This document shows positions 1-8,299 of a stretch of DNA of 21,523 bases, in pieces. Source of the DNA: Pseudomonadota bacterium. GTDB taxonomy: Bacteria; Pseudomonadota; Alphaproteobacteria; Sphingomonadales; Sphingomonadaceae. Location: contig JAEZHP010000074.1 of the NCBI GenBank assembly GCA_023416515.1, forward strand, positions 1 to 21,523. The letters are read 5' to 3'. The position numbers and the translations under genes were made by a program. The notes under the pieces are model-generated. The model had not been told where the DNA came from. It made no database searches and was given only the letters and a program-made list of their open reading frames with translations. Positions within the stretch are counted from its first letter, which is position 1. The number at the start of each line of letters is the position of its first letter.

Positions 1-3
1 CCC

Positions 4-34
4 CCTCCCCATGAGGCTTCGCCTCACAGGGAGG
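4..34 (-). terminator. Stem-loop downstream of the glutamate dehydrogenase gene
   Basis: CCTCCC (4-9) pairs with GGGAGG (29-34). Inside it TGAGGC (12-17) pairs with GCCTCA (21-26) around a TTC loop, with a CA/CA internal loop between the two stems. It lies 9 nt past the dehydrogenase stop codon. No T-run follows on the minus strand, so it may be a factor-dependent terminator, a 3' stabilising hairpin, or a bidirectional terminator shared with a gene beyond the window edge. Confidence 0.5.
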
Positions 35-43
35 AATTAAAGG

Positions 44-3000
44 TTACCTCGCGAGGAGGACGCGGGCCTGGGTTGCGATCTGGGCGAGCATCGGGGCGGT
101 GGTCACCGACGCGGTTCGGGCGCGTTCGACGGTTCGGCGGAACTGCTCGATCCGGGCGCCCTGGTCGACCACCCATTTCTCGACTTCGGTTCGGGGGTCG
201 GTGCCGCCGCCGGAGCGCCGCTCGAGGAAGCCGAGGCGGAGCTCCTCGAAATCGCGGGCGAGGCCCGCGGTCAGAAGCCGCTCCCACTGGTCGCCGCTAC
301 GGAAATGATTGGCGGCATTCTGCGCCCAATCCAGGCCGAGCGCCTCGCCTAGCCTCGTATAGGCCTTGGTGAGGGCGATCTCGTCCACTCCGACGCGCTG
401 GCCGAGATTGGCGAGGCCGATCGCGCCGTTGAGCTCCTGAAGCCGAACGATTCGATCGACCAGCTCGGCAGGACCGCCGAGCGCGATCAGGCGCGCGCGG
501 GCACCCGCCGCGTCGGCCCGCGGCTCCGGCCGAAGCAGGTCCTGGAGGGCCGCATCGAGCTTGCTGAGGCTCGGACGAATGAGCTCGACGATCTGACCCG
601 GCATCAGGCTCGGCGAGGTGCAGCGAAGGATATCGGCGATCTGCATCTGCAGGCCGCGCGAGGCTTCCGCGAACAGCTGAAGACGGACCTGTTCGGGAAT
701 GTCCGCCGTGTCGAGGTCGGCCCACAGCCCTTCCATGTCGAACAGCCGCTCGGCGGCAACGAAGGCAGCCGCCGCCTGGCCGAGGGAGGCTCCTTCCTCT
801 TCGGTCAGAGCGAAGGACGCGGTGATTCCGAGCCGGTTAACTAAGCGGTTGGCGACCTTGGTGGCGATGATCTCGCAGCGCAGGCGATGGTGCTGGACAG
901 CGTCGGCGAAGCGCTCGCGCATGAGCTGCGGGAAAGCCCCGGCAAGCTCGGCCGCCATGGTCGGGTCCTGGGCGATGTTGGTCTGCTCGATCGCCGACTG
1001 AAGCGCCATCTTCGAGCTCGACAGCAATACCGCCAGTTCCGGCCTGGTCAGGCCTCGGCCTTCCTGGGCGCGGCGGAGCAGCTCCTCATTCCCCTCCAGG
1101 CCCTCGACCGCACGGTTGAGGCGCCCCGCCTCTTCGAGAATCTCGATCGCGCGGACTTGCGAGGGAAGCGCCTCGGCGCCGCCCTGTTCGGCGATGGACA
1201 GAGCCAGCGTCTGAAGGCGGTTGTCCTCCAGAACGATCTGCGCGACCTCCCCGGTCATCTCGGAAAGGACGGAATTGCGGTCTTCGAGGCTTAGGCGCCC
1301 CTCCTGCATCTCGCGATTGAGCGGGATCTTGATGTTGACCTCGTTGTCCGAACAATCGACGCCCGCCGAATTGTCGATGAAGTCGGTGTTGATCCGGCCG
1401 CCATGCTGGCTGAACTCGATGCGCGCGGCCTGGGTGACGCCGAGATTCGCGCCTTCGCCGATCGCCTTGACGCGAAGCTCGTCGGCGTTGACCCGGACCG
1501 GGTCGTTGCCCGGATCGCCCGCGTCGGCATGGCTCTGGGTCGAGGCCTTCAGGTAGGTGCCGATGCCTCCGAACCAGAGGAGGTCGACGGACGAGCGCAG
1601 GATCGCCTGGATGAGCGCGGTCGGCTCGATCTCCGAGGCCTCGAGCCCGAGCATCGCCTGCACCTCGGCCGAAAGCGGGATCGACTTCTGGCTGCGCGGG
1701 AAGATGCCACCGCCCTTCGAGATCAGCTTCTCATTATAGTCGGCCCAGCTCGACCGCGGCAGGTTGAACAGGCGGTCGCGCTCCTTCCAGCTCTTGGCCG
1801 GGTCGGGATCGGGATCGAGGAAGATGTGGCGGTGATCGAATGCCGCGACGAGCTTGATCGCCTTGGACAGAAGCATTCCGTTGCCGAACACGTCGCCCGA
1901 CATGTCGCCCACTCCAGCGACCCGGATCGGGTCCTTCTGAACGTCGACACCCATTTCGCGGAAGTGACGCTGGACCGAGACCCAGGCGCCTCGGGCGGTG
2001 ATGCCCATCGCCTTGTGATCGTAGCCGTTGCTTCCGCCGCTCGCGAAGGCGTCGCCGAGCCAGAAGCCGCGCTCGGCCGAAATGGCGTTGGCGACGTCGG
2101 AGAAGGTCGCGGTCCCCTTGTCGGCGGCGACCACGAAATAAGGGTCCTCGCCGTCGCGGATCACGACCTGGGGGGGATGGACGACCTTGTCCTCGACGAT
2201 GTTGTCGGTGACCGAGAGAAGCGAGCGGATGAAGATCCGGTAGCTCTCCGTCCCCTCCGCGAGCCAGGCATCCCGGTTCGACGCGGGGGGCAGCTGCTTG
2301 GCATAGAAGCCGCCCTTGGCGCCGGTCGGAACGATCACCGCGTTCTTGACCAGCTGCGCCTTCATCAGGCCGAGAATCTCGGTCCGGAAGTCGTCGCGCC
2401 GATCGGACCAGCGCAGGCCGCCGCGGGCGACGGGCCCGCCGCGCAGGTGGATGCCCTCGACCCGCGGCGAATAGACCCAGATCTCGCGCCACGGCACCGG
2501 CGCCGGAAGGCCCGGCACCTGCGAGGAGTCGAGCTTGAAGGCGAGCGCTTCCTCGGCGGCAGGCGAGAAGGCGTTGGTTCGAAGGGTGGCTGCGACCACT
2601 CCGCGGATCAGGCGAAGGATCCGGTCCTCGTCGATGGCCGCGACGTCGGCGAGACCCTTTTCGATCTTGCGATTGGCGGCCGCGACCGCCTTCTCGCGGT
2701 CCTCGCCGAGAGCGGGATCGTGCATTGCCTCGAACAGGGCGACGAGGCCGTGGGTGACGACGGGGGCGCGGCGCAACGCCTCGACGACCGTGGTCATCGA
2801 ATAGGAAAGGCCGGTCTGGCGCAGGTAACGGAACCAGGCGCGAAGCAGGACGACCGCCCGCGGCTCGAGGCCGGCGGCGACGATCAGCTGATTGAAGACG
2901 TCATTCTCGGACGCGCATTCGAGCACCGAGGCGACGACGCGTTCGATGATCTCGGCGCGCTCCAGGATCGGCGCTGCCGAGGCGCCGTCGGCGGTGACCA

Positions 3001-4711
3001 CCGCGAATTCGTGGATGTGGCTGCTGGCCTGATCCTCGAGCCGGGTCGGAGTTTCCTTGAGAACGTGGAAGCCGAAATTCTCGAGCACCGGGACGACGTC
3101 TGACAGGACGACGAGGCCGCCGGCGCGATAGATTTTGAGCCGAAGCTGGTTTTCGGGGTCGATCGGGAGCCGATAGAGGCGCACCGAGCGGTCCTGGGAA
3201 TCCTCCAGGGCCTCGAGCCGAACGACGTCCTGGGCCGCGTCCTCGATCGGGTAGCGGGACCGGTAAGCCGGCGGGAAATATTGGGCGCGGCTCATCGCCA
3301 GGGTCGCGGCCCGGCGGGGGCCGACGATCGCACCGAGCGCTTCCTCGAGGCTCGGCTCCCAGCCGCGCACCATCGCGTCGAGCTGTTGGTCGAGCTTTGC
3401 CGAATCCGGGGTCGGGCGCTTCGGATCGACGATCAGAGTGTAGCGGACAGACGCCAGATCGCCATCGCCAAGGTCGACCGACCAGCTGGTCATCGTGCCC
3501 TTGGCGGCCTGCTCGATCATCTCGCCGATCTGGACCCGGCGACGGGTGGTGAGCTCGTCGCGCGGCAGCCAGACGAAGGCGAAGAGATGGCCCTTCAGAG
3601 TCGAGCGGACGAGGAGGAGAGTGGGCCGCGGCCGGTCGGCGAGCGACATCGCGGTCGACACAAGCGCCTTCACGGAATCGCTGCCGAGGTTGACGAGAAG
3701 GTCATGCGGCAGGGAGCTGACCGCGTGACGGATCGCCTTGCCGCTATGGCCTTTGGGATCGAAGCCGAACGACTGCTCGAGCTCGTTCAGGCGGCGGCGA
3801 AGCACCGGCACGTTCTCGACAGGGGCCTTGAGGGCCTTGCTGGTCCACAGGCCGGCATGGACCCCGATGGCGGCGATCTCGCCATTCTCGACGATCGGCA
3901 CCGCGATTAGGTCGAGCGGCACGTGGCGGTGAACGTTGGACTTGCGCTCGGCCTTAGCGACCAGCGGCACCTGGCCGCCCTTCTTGAAATAAGCGATGGC
4001 GCTTTCGCAGCCGCCCTCGTCGTCGGGCGGAGTCGGTGCCCTGAAGATTCCGAGGCCCCCGGAGGAGGGTTCGCCCGGGCGCTCGACCTGATACCCCAGC
4101 AGGGTCATGGCGCCGCCGGCGAACCATTCGAGCAGGTCGCGCCCTTCCGGATCCTCGGCGAGCGCCGCGTCGGCACGCATCTGCTTCTGCATCGCGGCCC
4201 AGTCGGTCACCGCCGAGCGAACGTCCGCGAGCACCTTGTGAAGCTCGAGCGTGAGCTCGCGGCGGATCCGCGCGTCGGCGCGGTCGACCTCCATGTAGAT
4301 GATCGATTCGCGCGTCGTCCCTTCGCCCGCCGGGCCGCCGACCGAGACGAGGCAGCCATCTTTGTCGCGAACCACGTTGATGACCGGGTGGAGCAGGCGG
4401 TGGATCAGAAGCCCGCGAGCGGTGATCGCGGCGGACGTCGAATCGACCAGGAACGGCATGTCGTCGTTGGCGATGCAGATCCGCATCCGGCGGTGGCCGA
4501 TCGCTCCTCCCGACGATTCGATGCTGACCAGAGGCACGCATTTGGGCCGGCGTGCGGCGCAGCTCGCGACGAACTCGGCCGCCTCCAGGCAATCGGCCTC
4601 GCCGAAGCCCTCGATTTCGCCGGGGAGGGCGCCATCGCACAAGGCATTGCTGAGGGAAGTGAGGAGGCGTTGGCGAGCGGCGACGTCCGCTCCCATGCTG
4701 TCCGCGTTCAT
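44..4711 (-). CDS. gdhB: NAD-specific glutamate dehydrogenase, large (about 180 kDa) type
   Basis: This 1555-residue protein oxidatively deaminates glutamate to 2-oxoglutarate and ammonia with NAD+ in the cytoplasm, feeding glutamate into the TCA cycle. Its length matches the bacterial large GDH family (Bac_GDH), usually 1550-1650 aa. The N-terminal half is the regulatory, ACT-like region of the family. The catalytic core is recognisable by RGGLRWSDRRDDFRTE followed by the glycine/lysine segment KGGFYAK near residue 800, then GFWLGDAFASGGSNGYDHK and a glycine-rich GVGDMSGDVFGNG stretch. ATG at 4711 is preferred because GGGAG lies 8 nt upstream; a second ATG at 4696 is possible. The frame is uninterrupted. 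The PAS-domain gene lies 97 nt upstream on the same strand, so co-transcription is possible but unproven. The family assignment is very secure. The symbol is conventional and varies between genomes (gdh, gdh2, gdhB). Confidence 0.95.
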   Translation of the reverse strand: MNADSMGADVAARQRLLTSLSNALCDGALPGEIEGFGEADCLEAAEFVASCAARRPKCVPLVSIESSGGAIGHRRMRICIANDDMPFLVDSTSAAITARGLLIHRLLHPVINVVRDKDGCLVSVGGPAGEGTTRESIIYMEVDRADARIRRELTLELHKVLADVRSAVTDWAAMQKQMRADAALAEDPEGRDLLEWFAGGAMTLLGYQVERPGEPSSGGLGIFRAPTPPDDEGGCESAIAYFKKGGQVPLVAKAERKSNVHRHVPLDLIAVPIVENGEIAAIGVHAGLWTSKALKAPVENVPVLRRRLNELEQSFGFDPKGHSGKAIRHAVSSLPHDLLVNLGSDSVKALVSTAMSLADRPRPTLLLVRSTLKGHLFAFVWLPRDELTTRRRVQIGEMIEQAAKGTMTSWSVDLGDGDLASVRYTLIVDPKRPTPDSAKLDQQLDAMVRGWEPSLEEALGAIVGPRRAATLAMSRAQYFPPAYRSRYPIEDAAQDVVRLEALEDSQDRSVRLYRLPIDPENQLRLKIYRAGGLVVLSDVVPVLENFGFHVLKETPTRLEDQASSHIHEFAVVTADGASAAPILERAEIIERVVASVLECASENDVFNQLIVAAGLEPRAVVLLRAWFRYLRQTGLSYSMTTVVEALRRAPVVTHGLVALFEAMHDPALGEDREKAVAAANRKIEKGLADVAAIDEDRILRLIRGVVAATLRTNAFSPAAEEALAFKLDSSQVPGLPAPVPWREIWVYSPRVEGIHLRGGPVARGGLRWSDRRDDFRTEILGLMKAQLVKNAVIVPTGAKGGFYAKQLPPASNRDAWLAEGTESYRIFIRSLLSVTDNIVEDKVVHPPQVVIRDGEDPYFVVAADKGTATFSDVANAISAERGFWLGDAFASGGSNGYDHKAMGITARGAWVSVQRHFREMGVDVQKDPIRVAGVGDMSGDVFGNGMLLSKAIKLVAAFDHRHIFLDPDPDPAKSWKERDRLFNLPRSSWADYNEKLISKGGGIFPRSQKSIPLSAEVQAMLGLEASEIEPTALIQAILRSSVDLLWFGGIGTYLKASTQSHADAGDPGNDPVRVNADELRVKAIGEGANLGVTQAARIEFSQHGGRINTDFIDNSAGVDCSDNEVNIKIPLNREMQEGRLSLEDRNSVLSEMTGEVAQIVLEDNRLQTLALSIAEQGGAEALPSQVRAIEILEEAGRLNRAVEGLEGNEELLRRAQEGRGLTRPELAVLLSSSKMALQSAIEQTNIAQDPTMAAELAGAFPQLMRERFADAVQHHRLRCEIIATKVANRLVNRLGITASFALTEEEGASLGQAAAAFVAAERLFDMEGLWADLDTADIPEQVRLQLFAEASRGLQMQIADILRCTSPSLMPGQIVELIRPSLSKLDAALQDLLRPEPRADAAGARARLIALGGPAELVDRIVRLQELNGAIGLANLGQRVGVDEIALTKAYTRLGEALGLDWAQNAANHFRSGDQWERLLTAGLARDFEELRLGFLERRSGGGTDPRTEVEKWVVDQGARIEQFRRTVERARTASVTTAPMLAQIATQARVLLAR

Positions 4712-4774
4712 ATGGGCCGCTCCCGAAATCGCTGGGGACGCACTGGGCGCCGCTCCGTTCGCGGCGGCTATAGA

Positions 4775-4788
4775 CCCGCCTGAGCGGG
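4775..4788 (-). terminator. Short hairpin between the PAS gene and the glutamate dehydrogenase gene
   Basis: CCCGC (4775-4779) and GCGGG (4784-4788) form a 5-bp GC stem with a CTGA loop, about 20 nt past the PAS-gene stop on the minus strand. No T-run follows, so it may be only a weak terminator or a leader structure for the dehydrogenase mRNA. I found no convincing promoter in this 97-nt gap. Confidence 0.25.
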
Positions 4789-4808
4789 CGCTTCAAGGCT
4801 GAGAGAGA

Positions 4809-6134
4809 TCAGTCCGTCGAGCGGGCGATGGCGCTGTCGACGAGCTTCGAGTCGCGAAGCGCCGGCGCGATCACCGCGAGCCGCCCATCGCCTTCGCGGC
4901 GGGCGACGAGAAGGACGATCTCGCCTTCCTCGGCACCTGCCGAATCGACGCCGTCGACAAGGGCAAGCGCGGGCGCCGCCTCCAGCCTGGCGCGGCGCTC
5001 TGCCGACCGGTCGGGCTTCGGCTCCGGGCGACGAGCGGCGCGCTCGGCCGCGACGACTCCCTTGAGGCCGCCGTCGAAACTTTCGAGCACCTGAGCGAAG
5101 CCGCCCAGCTCGATCCCCGAGCGGCGCGCCCAGGACAAGGCCGCGGCGAACTCGGTCACTCGGGTCTTGTCGTAGTCGCTTCCGAAGATGAGCTTGATCA
5201 GCGGAGTCATCGGCGCGCGCTGCTGCGCCTTCAGTCCGGAATCGTCGAGAAGCTCGGCATATTCTTCCGGGGCCGAATCCGCTGCCAGCGAAAAATCATA
5301 GGCAAGCCCGAGCGCGCGGTAGAGCGCGGTTCGGCTTCGATGATCGGCCGAACGGGCATATTCGGCGCCGGCGCGGGCATGGCCGAGACGATCGGCGAGC
5401 GCCGCATCCTCGGGCAGATCCTCGAGCGCGTCGTCGCCGTCGCTTTCGGGCCACAGGCTGAGCGTGCTGCCGTCGCGCTGCTCGGCAATCGCCGGCAGAT
5501 CGTCATGCTCGGCATTGGGACCGTCGGCCCAGACCGGCAGGTCGCCCCGCTCGGGCACCTTGGCGATGGCGCGGTCGATGGCGCTTGCAAGGCCGTTGGC
5601 GGTGCCGTTGTCGGCCAGGTCCTTCCAGTTGATCACGCCGTAGATGAAGTCGATCTCGTCGCCGTTGGACGACAACGGCATGAGGATGCCGCGATACAGG
5701 GTGTTGATCCCGCGGTGGCTCAGGAACTCCGCCTCGAAGCCGATCGGCGCATGGTTCGCGATGATCTGCATATAATGGTCGGTGAGCCGCGACAGCAAAG
5801 AGCGGGCCGGCACCTCGCTGATCCGCTGGCGGGAGAAATCGATCCCGCACTCCGCCTTTAGCTCGGCTCCGAGGAAGGCGATGACCGGATCGTCGCGGTC
5901 GCCGGTGAAGTCGAGAAGCACGCTGTGCGGGCCGAAGTCGCCGATCTTCTCGGGCTTCAAATCCTCGATCGAAGGGTAGGGACGGCCGTCGAGAAGCGAC
6001 ACCCAATGGTTGTAGGCGCGGACATGCATCCGGCGCTCGTCGAAGCCGATCGACGGCGGACGCTCGATCGCGGGCTCGTCCTCGCCATGCGGCGACCAGC
6101 CACTGTCCTCGTCAAACCCGCGCAAGCTGTCCAT
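4809..6134 (-). CDS. PAS-domain protein (PAS_5-like), function unknown
   Basis: The 441-residue soluble protein has no signal peptide or membrane segment. Residues about 36-170 look like the alphaproteobacterial PAS_5 type of sensory fold: MHVRAYNHWVSLLDGRPYPS, then DLKPEKIGDF and SVLLDF, ending in a beta-rich part up to VINW. A low-complexity acidic stretch follows (about 180-270). A helical region with the block APMTPLIKLIFGSDYDKTR comes next, then a basic helix rich in RRPEPKPDRSAERR and a C-terminal segment. There is no kinase, GGDEF or HTH domain, so the output is not obvious. The open frame extends upstream to 6293, but that would run into tRNA-Thr on the other strand, so the internal ATG at 6134 is preferred; GGGA lies about 12 nt upstream. 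It precedes the glutamate dehydrogenase gene on the same strand, which is suggestive but not evidence of regulation. Confidence 0.75.
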   Translation of the reverse strand: MDSLRGFDEDSGWSPHGEDEPAIERPPSIGFDERRMHVRAYNHWVSLLDGRPYPSIEDLKPEKIGDFGPHSVLLDFTGDRDDPVIAFLGAELKAECGIDFSRQRISEVPARSLLSRLTDHYMQIIANHAPIGFEAEFLSHRGINTLYRGILMPLSSNGDEIDFIYGVINWKDLADNGTANGLASAIDRAIAKVPERGDLPVWADGPNAEHDDLPAIAEQRDGSTLSLWPESDGDDALEDLPEDAALADRLGHARAGAEYARSADHRSRTALYRALGLAYDFSLAADSAPEEYAELLDDSGLKAQQRAPMTPLIKLIFGSDYDKTRVTEFAAALSWARRSGIELGGFAQVLESFDGGLKGVVAAERAARRPEPKPDRSAERRARLEAAPALALVDGVDSAGAEEGEIVLLVARREGDGRLAVIAPALRDSKLVDSAIARSTD

Positions 6135-6266
6135 GCTGCCGTTCGTCCCACAGCGTTCCAGCCTGCGTAGGTGCACTCCACGTGGTTGAGATATGGTTAA
6201 GTCCGCGGAAAAGCTTGGGGCGCTTGTGTCAGCGAAGGGCCGCTGGTAAGGCCCCGCCCCACCGGC
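6135..6266. promoter_or_regulatory. Divergent intergenic region between the PAS gene and tRNA-Thr
   Basis: These 132 nt must hold the promoter of the tRNA on the plus strand and probably that of the PAS gene on the minus strand. A possible tRNA promoter is TTGTGT (6224-6229), 17 nt, TAAGGC (6247-6252), followed by a GC-rich run (gccccgcccc). The match is weak. I see no riboswitch or operator. Confidence 0.25.
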
Positions 6267-6342
6267 GCCGTTGTAGCTCAGCTGGTAGAGCAACGCATTC
6301 GTAATGCGTGGGTCGGGGGTTCGAGTCCCTTCAACGGCACCA
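6267..6342 (+). tRNA. tRNA-Thr (anticodon CGT)
   Basis: A complete cloverleaf can be drawn. The acceptor stem is GCCGTTG (6267-6273) with CAACGGC (6332-6338), discriminator A, and CCA encoded at 6340-6342. The anticodon stem is ACGCA/TGCGT around loop TTCGTAA, giving anticodon CGT (6300-6302), which reads ACG (Thr). The T arm is GGGGG/CCCTT with two G-T pairs and loop TTCGAGT. Seventy-six nt is standard. The next gene starts 21 nt after CCA with no terminator in between. Confidence 0.97.
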
Positions 6343-6363
6343 TTCCCTCACATCGTCTCCCCG

Positions 6364-7740
6364 ATGGTGATGCTCGACCGCCGCTCCTTCAATTTCGGCC
6401 TGGCCTCGCTCGCCTTCACAGGGCTGGCGGCCTGTGCGGCGCGGCCCGACGGGCTGGTGCGGGCTCCGGGGACGAGGAGGCACGGGCCGCTCCTCCCGGA
6501 TCCGGCCGGGATCCTCGACCTTCCGAGCGGCTTTTCCTACCGGGTCATCTCCAGCCGCGGCGAGCGAATGGACGACGGCTTCGGCGTTCCCGACCGCTTC
6601 GACGGCATGGGCGCCTTCGCGCTGGATGCGAACCGCACCATCCTCGTTCGCAATCACGAGCTTCGCCCGCGCAACGCGGACACCGGCCCGTTCGCCAGCG
6701 CTCCACCCGGCGACGTTCGGGCCTTCGATCGCAACGACTCCGGGCCCCTGCCGGGCGGAACCACGACCCTCGTCTACAATCACCGCACCGGCGCGGTTGA
6801 ATCGCAGCATCTCAGCCTGGTCGGAACGATCCGCAATTGCGCCGGCGGAGTGACTCCATGGGGAAGCTGGCTGAGCTGCGAGGAAGATGTCAGCCCGGCC
6901 GGCGAGGGCGGCCTCGGGCGCGACCACGGCTGGGTGTTCGAGGTCCCGGCGCGCTCGCGCCGTCTCGCCGATCCGGTGCCCCTCACCGGTCTCGGCCGCT
7001 TCTATCATGAGGCGGCGGCGGTCGATCCGCGGACCGGCATCGTCTACCTGACCGAGGACCGCGACAACGGCCTGCTCTACCGCTTCCTGCCCAACGTCCG
7101 TGGCCAGCTCGCGCGTGGCGGTCGGCTTCAGGCGCTCGCTTTCGCCGGGGATTCAGACGGCCGCGACACCCGCAACTGGGAGTCGGTCGACTTTCCGGCC
7201 GGAAGCTGGCGCGGAGTGCGCTGGATCGATCTCGATCATGTCGATTCTCCCGACGGCGACGATCTCCGCGAGCGCGGGGCGGCCCGAGGCGCGGTGTTGT
7301 TCGCGCGAGGCGAGGGCATGTGGTTCGGCGACGGCGAGCTCTTTTTCGCCTGCACGTCGGGCGGAGCGATGAAGCTCGGCCAGATCATGCGCTATCGCCC
7401 GTCCCGTTTCGAAGGGCAGAGCGGCGAGTCCCGCGAGCCCGGCCGGGTGCAGAATTTTGTGGAGTCTACGCGGCCGGACATGCTCAATTTCGGGGACAAC
7501 ATCACGGTCGGGCCGAACGGTCACCTGGTCGTGTGCGAGGATCAGTATACCGAGGTAACCCGCAACCACCTGCGCGGAGTGACTCCGCAGGGCGAGGTCT
7601 ATCCGCTCGCCAAACTCCACGTCCAGACCGAGCTTGCCGGCGCCTGCTTCTCGGCGGACGGATCGACCTTGTTCGTCAACATCTACAGCCCGGGCCGAAC
7701 GCTTGCGATCAGCGGCCCCTGGCACGACCCGGTGATCTAG
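6364..7740 (+). CDS. PhoX/DUF839-family secreted protein, probable Tat lipoprotein
   Basis: The 458-residue protein belongs to the PhoX-like beta-propeller family (DUF839), some members of which are calcium/iron-dependent alkaline phosphatases. The N-terminus MLDRRSFNFGLASLAF is a twin-arginine signal. LAAC (Cys24 from this start) is a lipobox, so export folded through Tat and lipid anchoring are expected. Family signatures follow: NCAGGVTPWGSWLSCEED, GRFYHEAAAVDP, YLTEDRDNGLLYRF and GPNGHLVVCED. Catalysis is inferred from the family only, and phosphatase activity is not assured. The frame is open from 6304, inside the tRNA, so that start is rejected. ATG 6364 and ATG 6370 are the candidates and neither has a clear Shine-Dalgarno. 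No pho-box or transporter gene is adjacent. The 21-nt gap after tRNA-Thr suggests read-through transcription. Confidence 0.8.
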   Translation: MVMLDRRSFNFGLASLAFTGLAACAARPDGLVRAPGTRRHGPLLPDPAGILDLPSGFSYRVISSRGERMDDGFGVPDRFDGMGAFALDANRTILVRNHELRPRNADTGPFASAPPGDVRAFDRNDSGPLPGGTTTLVYNHRTGAVESQHLSLVGTIRNCAGGVTPWGSWLSCEEDVSPAGEGGLGRDHGWVFEVPARSRRLADPVPLTGLGRFYHEAAAVDPRTGIVYLTEDRDNGLLYRFLPNVRGQLARGGRLQALAFAGDSDGRDTRNWESVDFPAGSWRGVRWIDLDHVDSPDGDDLRERGAARGAVLFARGEGMWFGDGELFFACTSGGAMKLGQIMRYRPSRFEGQSGESREPGRVQNFVESTRPDMLNFGDNITVGPNGHLVVCEDQYTEVTRNHLRGVTPQGEVYPLAKLHVQTELAGACFSADGSTLFVNIYSPGRTLAISGPWHDPVI

Positions 7741-7772
7741 TCCGTTCAGACGGGTGCAATGCCGGGGCGAGC

Positions 7773-7949
7773 ATGACGCCCGTCCCGATGACTCCTCGAT
7801 TCCGCTCGATCCTTCTGATCGCCGCTCTCGCCGCGATCATTCTCGTTGCAGCTCTGCCGCTGCTTCGCGGGGTGCCGCTCGAGCCAACGCCCCCGCCGCT
7901 TCCGAGCGAGAAGGTCGACTCCGCAAAGTCGAGCCTGAACCCGGTCTAG
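7773..7949 (+). CDS. Small single-pass membrane protein, hypothetical (58 aa)
   Basis: The 58-residue frame begins with ATG 7773, preceded by GGGGCGAG. It has a short N-terminus with one Arg pair, a strong hydrophobic segment (residues about 12-31, ILLIAALAAIILVAALPLL) and a Pro-rich tail (PLEPTPPPLPSEK). This is the layout of a membrane-anchored peptide with a periplasmic tail. It follows the PhoX-like gene by 32 nt. Its TAG is part of the palindrome CTAG, which also supplies the stop of the converging PilZ gene. No family is recognised. The hydrophobic segment and proline tail argue that it is coded, but chance remains possible. An alternative start is ATG 7788. Confidence 0.5.
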   Translation: MTPVPMTPRFRSILLIAALAAIILVAALPLLRGVPLEPTPPPLPSEKVDSAKSSLNPV

Positions 7950-8299
7950 CGGCGCGGTCCGAAATGGTTGCGCGGCGGCGCCTTGCGCGTTGCCGCAGTG
8001 AGCTGGTCGAGAGTCGCCTGGTGAAGCGGCGTGGTGAATTCGAATCCGGCCTTGCCGCCGTCGACCCAGACGACCGTGCAATTGAGCGCCTCGATCCCGG
8101 GGAGCTTCAGGAACAGGTTCTGGCCAGCCTCGAGGGGCATGTCGCACTCGGCCATGAAGCCCTCGATCGAGAGGTTTCGCACCTCCGCGTCGGCCACCGC
8201 CGCCCCGGGTTCGCGAAGGCTCGCCGCCAGGTTGACCATCCGCCGCTCGGTGCGGCGCCCTTCCGCTGCCGGCAACACGGCCAGCTGACCCTTGTACAT
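7946..8299 (-). CDS. PilZ-domain protein
   Basis: The 117-residue single-domain protein carries both halves of the PilZ cyclic-di-GMP site. The arginine motif is RRTERR (15-20, RxxxR) and NLSIEG (42-47) is the [D/N]xSxxG motif, so c-di-GMP binding is plausible. A beta-rich body follows (AECDMPLEAGQNLFLKLPG, CTVVWVDGGKAGFEF) with a short basic tail. The start at ATG 8299 is supported by GGAGA 5-9 nt upstream. Single PilZ domains act as adaptors that change partner activity, for example in motility or polysaccharide production; nothing nearby names the partner. It diverges from the L,D-transpeptidase gene across about 136 nt and converges on the small membrane gene. Confidence 0.85.
   Translation of the reverse strand: MYKGQLAVLPAAEGRRTERRMVNLAASLREPGAAVADAEVRNLSIEGFMAECDMPLEAGQNLFLKLPGIEALNCTVVWVDGGKAGFEFTTPLHQATLDQLTAATRKAPPRNHFGPRR

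Noticed and set aside
1403..3103. 566-codon open frame on the plus strand inside the glutamate dehydrogenase gene
   Set aside because: It is antisense to a clear catalytic domain, its translation is Arg/Asp/Gly-rich without recognisable motifs, and long antisense frames are expected at this GC content.
3923..4783. 286-codon plus-strand frame across the dehydrogenase N-terminus
   Set aside because: Antisense to a conserved gene, no motif, and no credible ribosome site.
6135..6293. N-terminal extension of the PAS protein to 6293
   Set aside because: It would run through the 5' half of tRNA-Thr on the opposite strand and the added residues show no domain.
6267..6342. tRNA-Thr as an integration site for a mobile element
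   Set aside because: No integrase, direct repeat of the tRNA end or compositional break is seen on either side.
6304..6363. N-terminal extension of the PhoX-like protein starting inside the tRNA
   Set aside because: The added 20 residues would precede the twin-arginine signal and are encoded by tRNA sequence.
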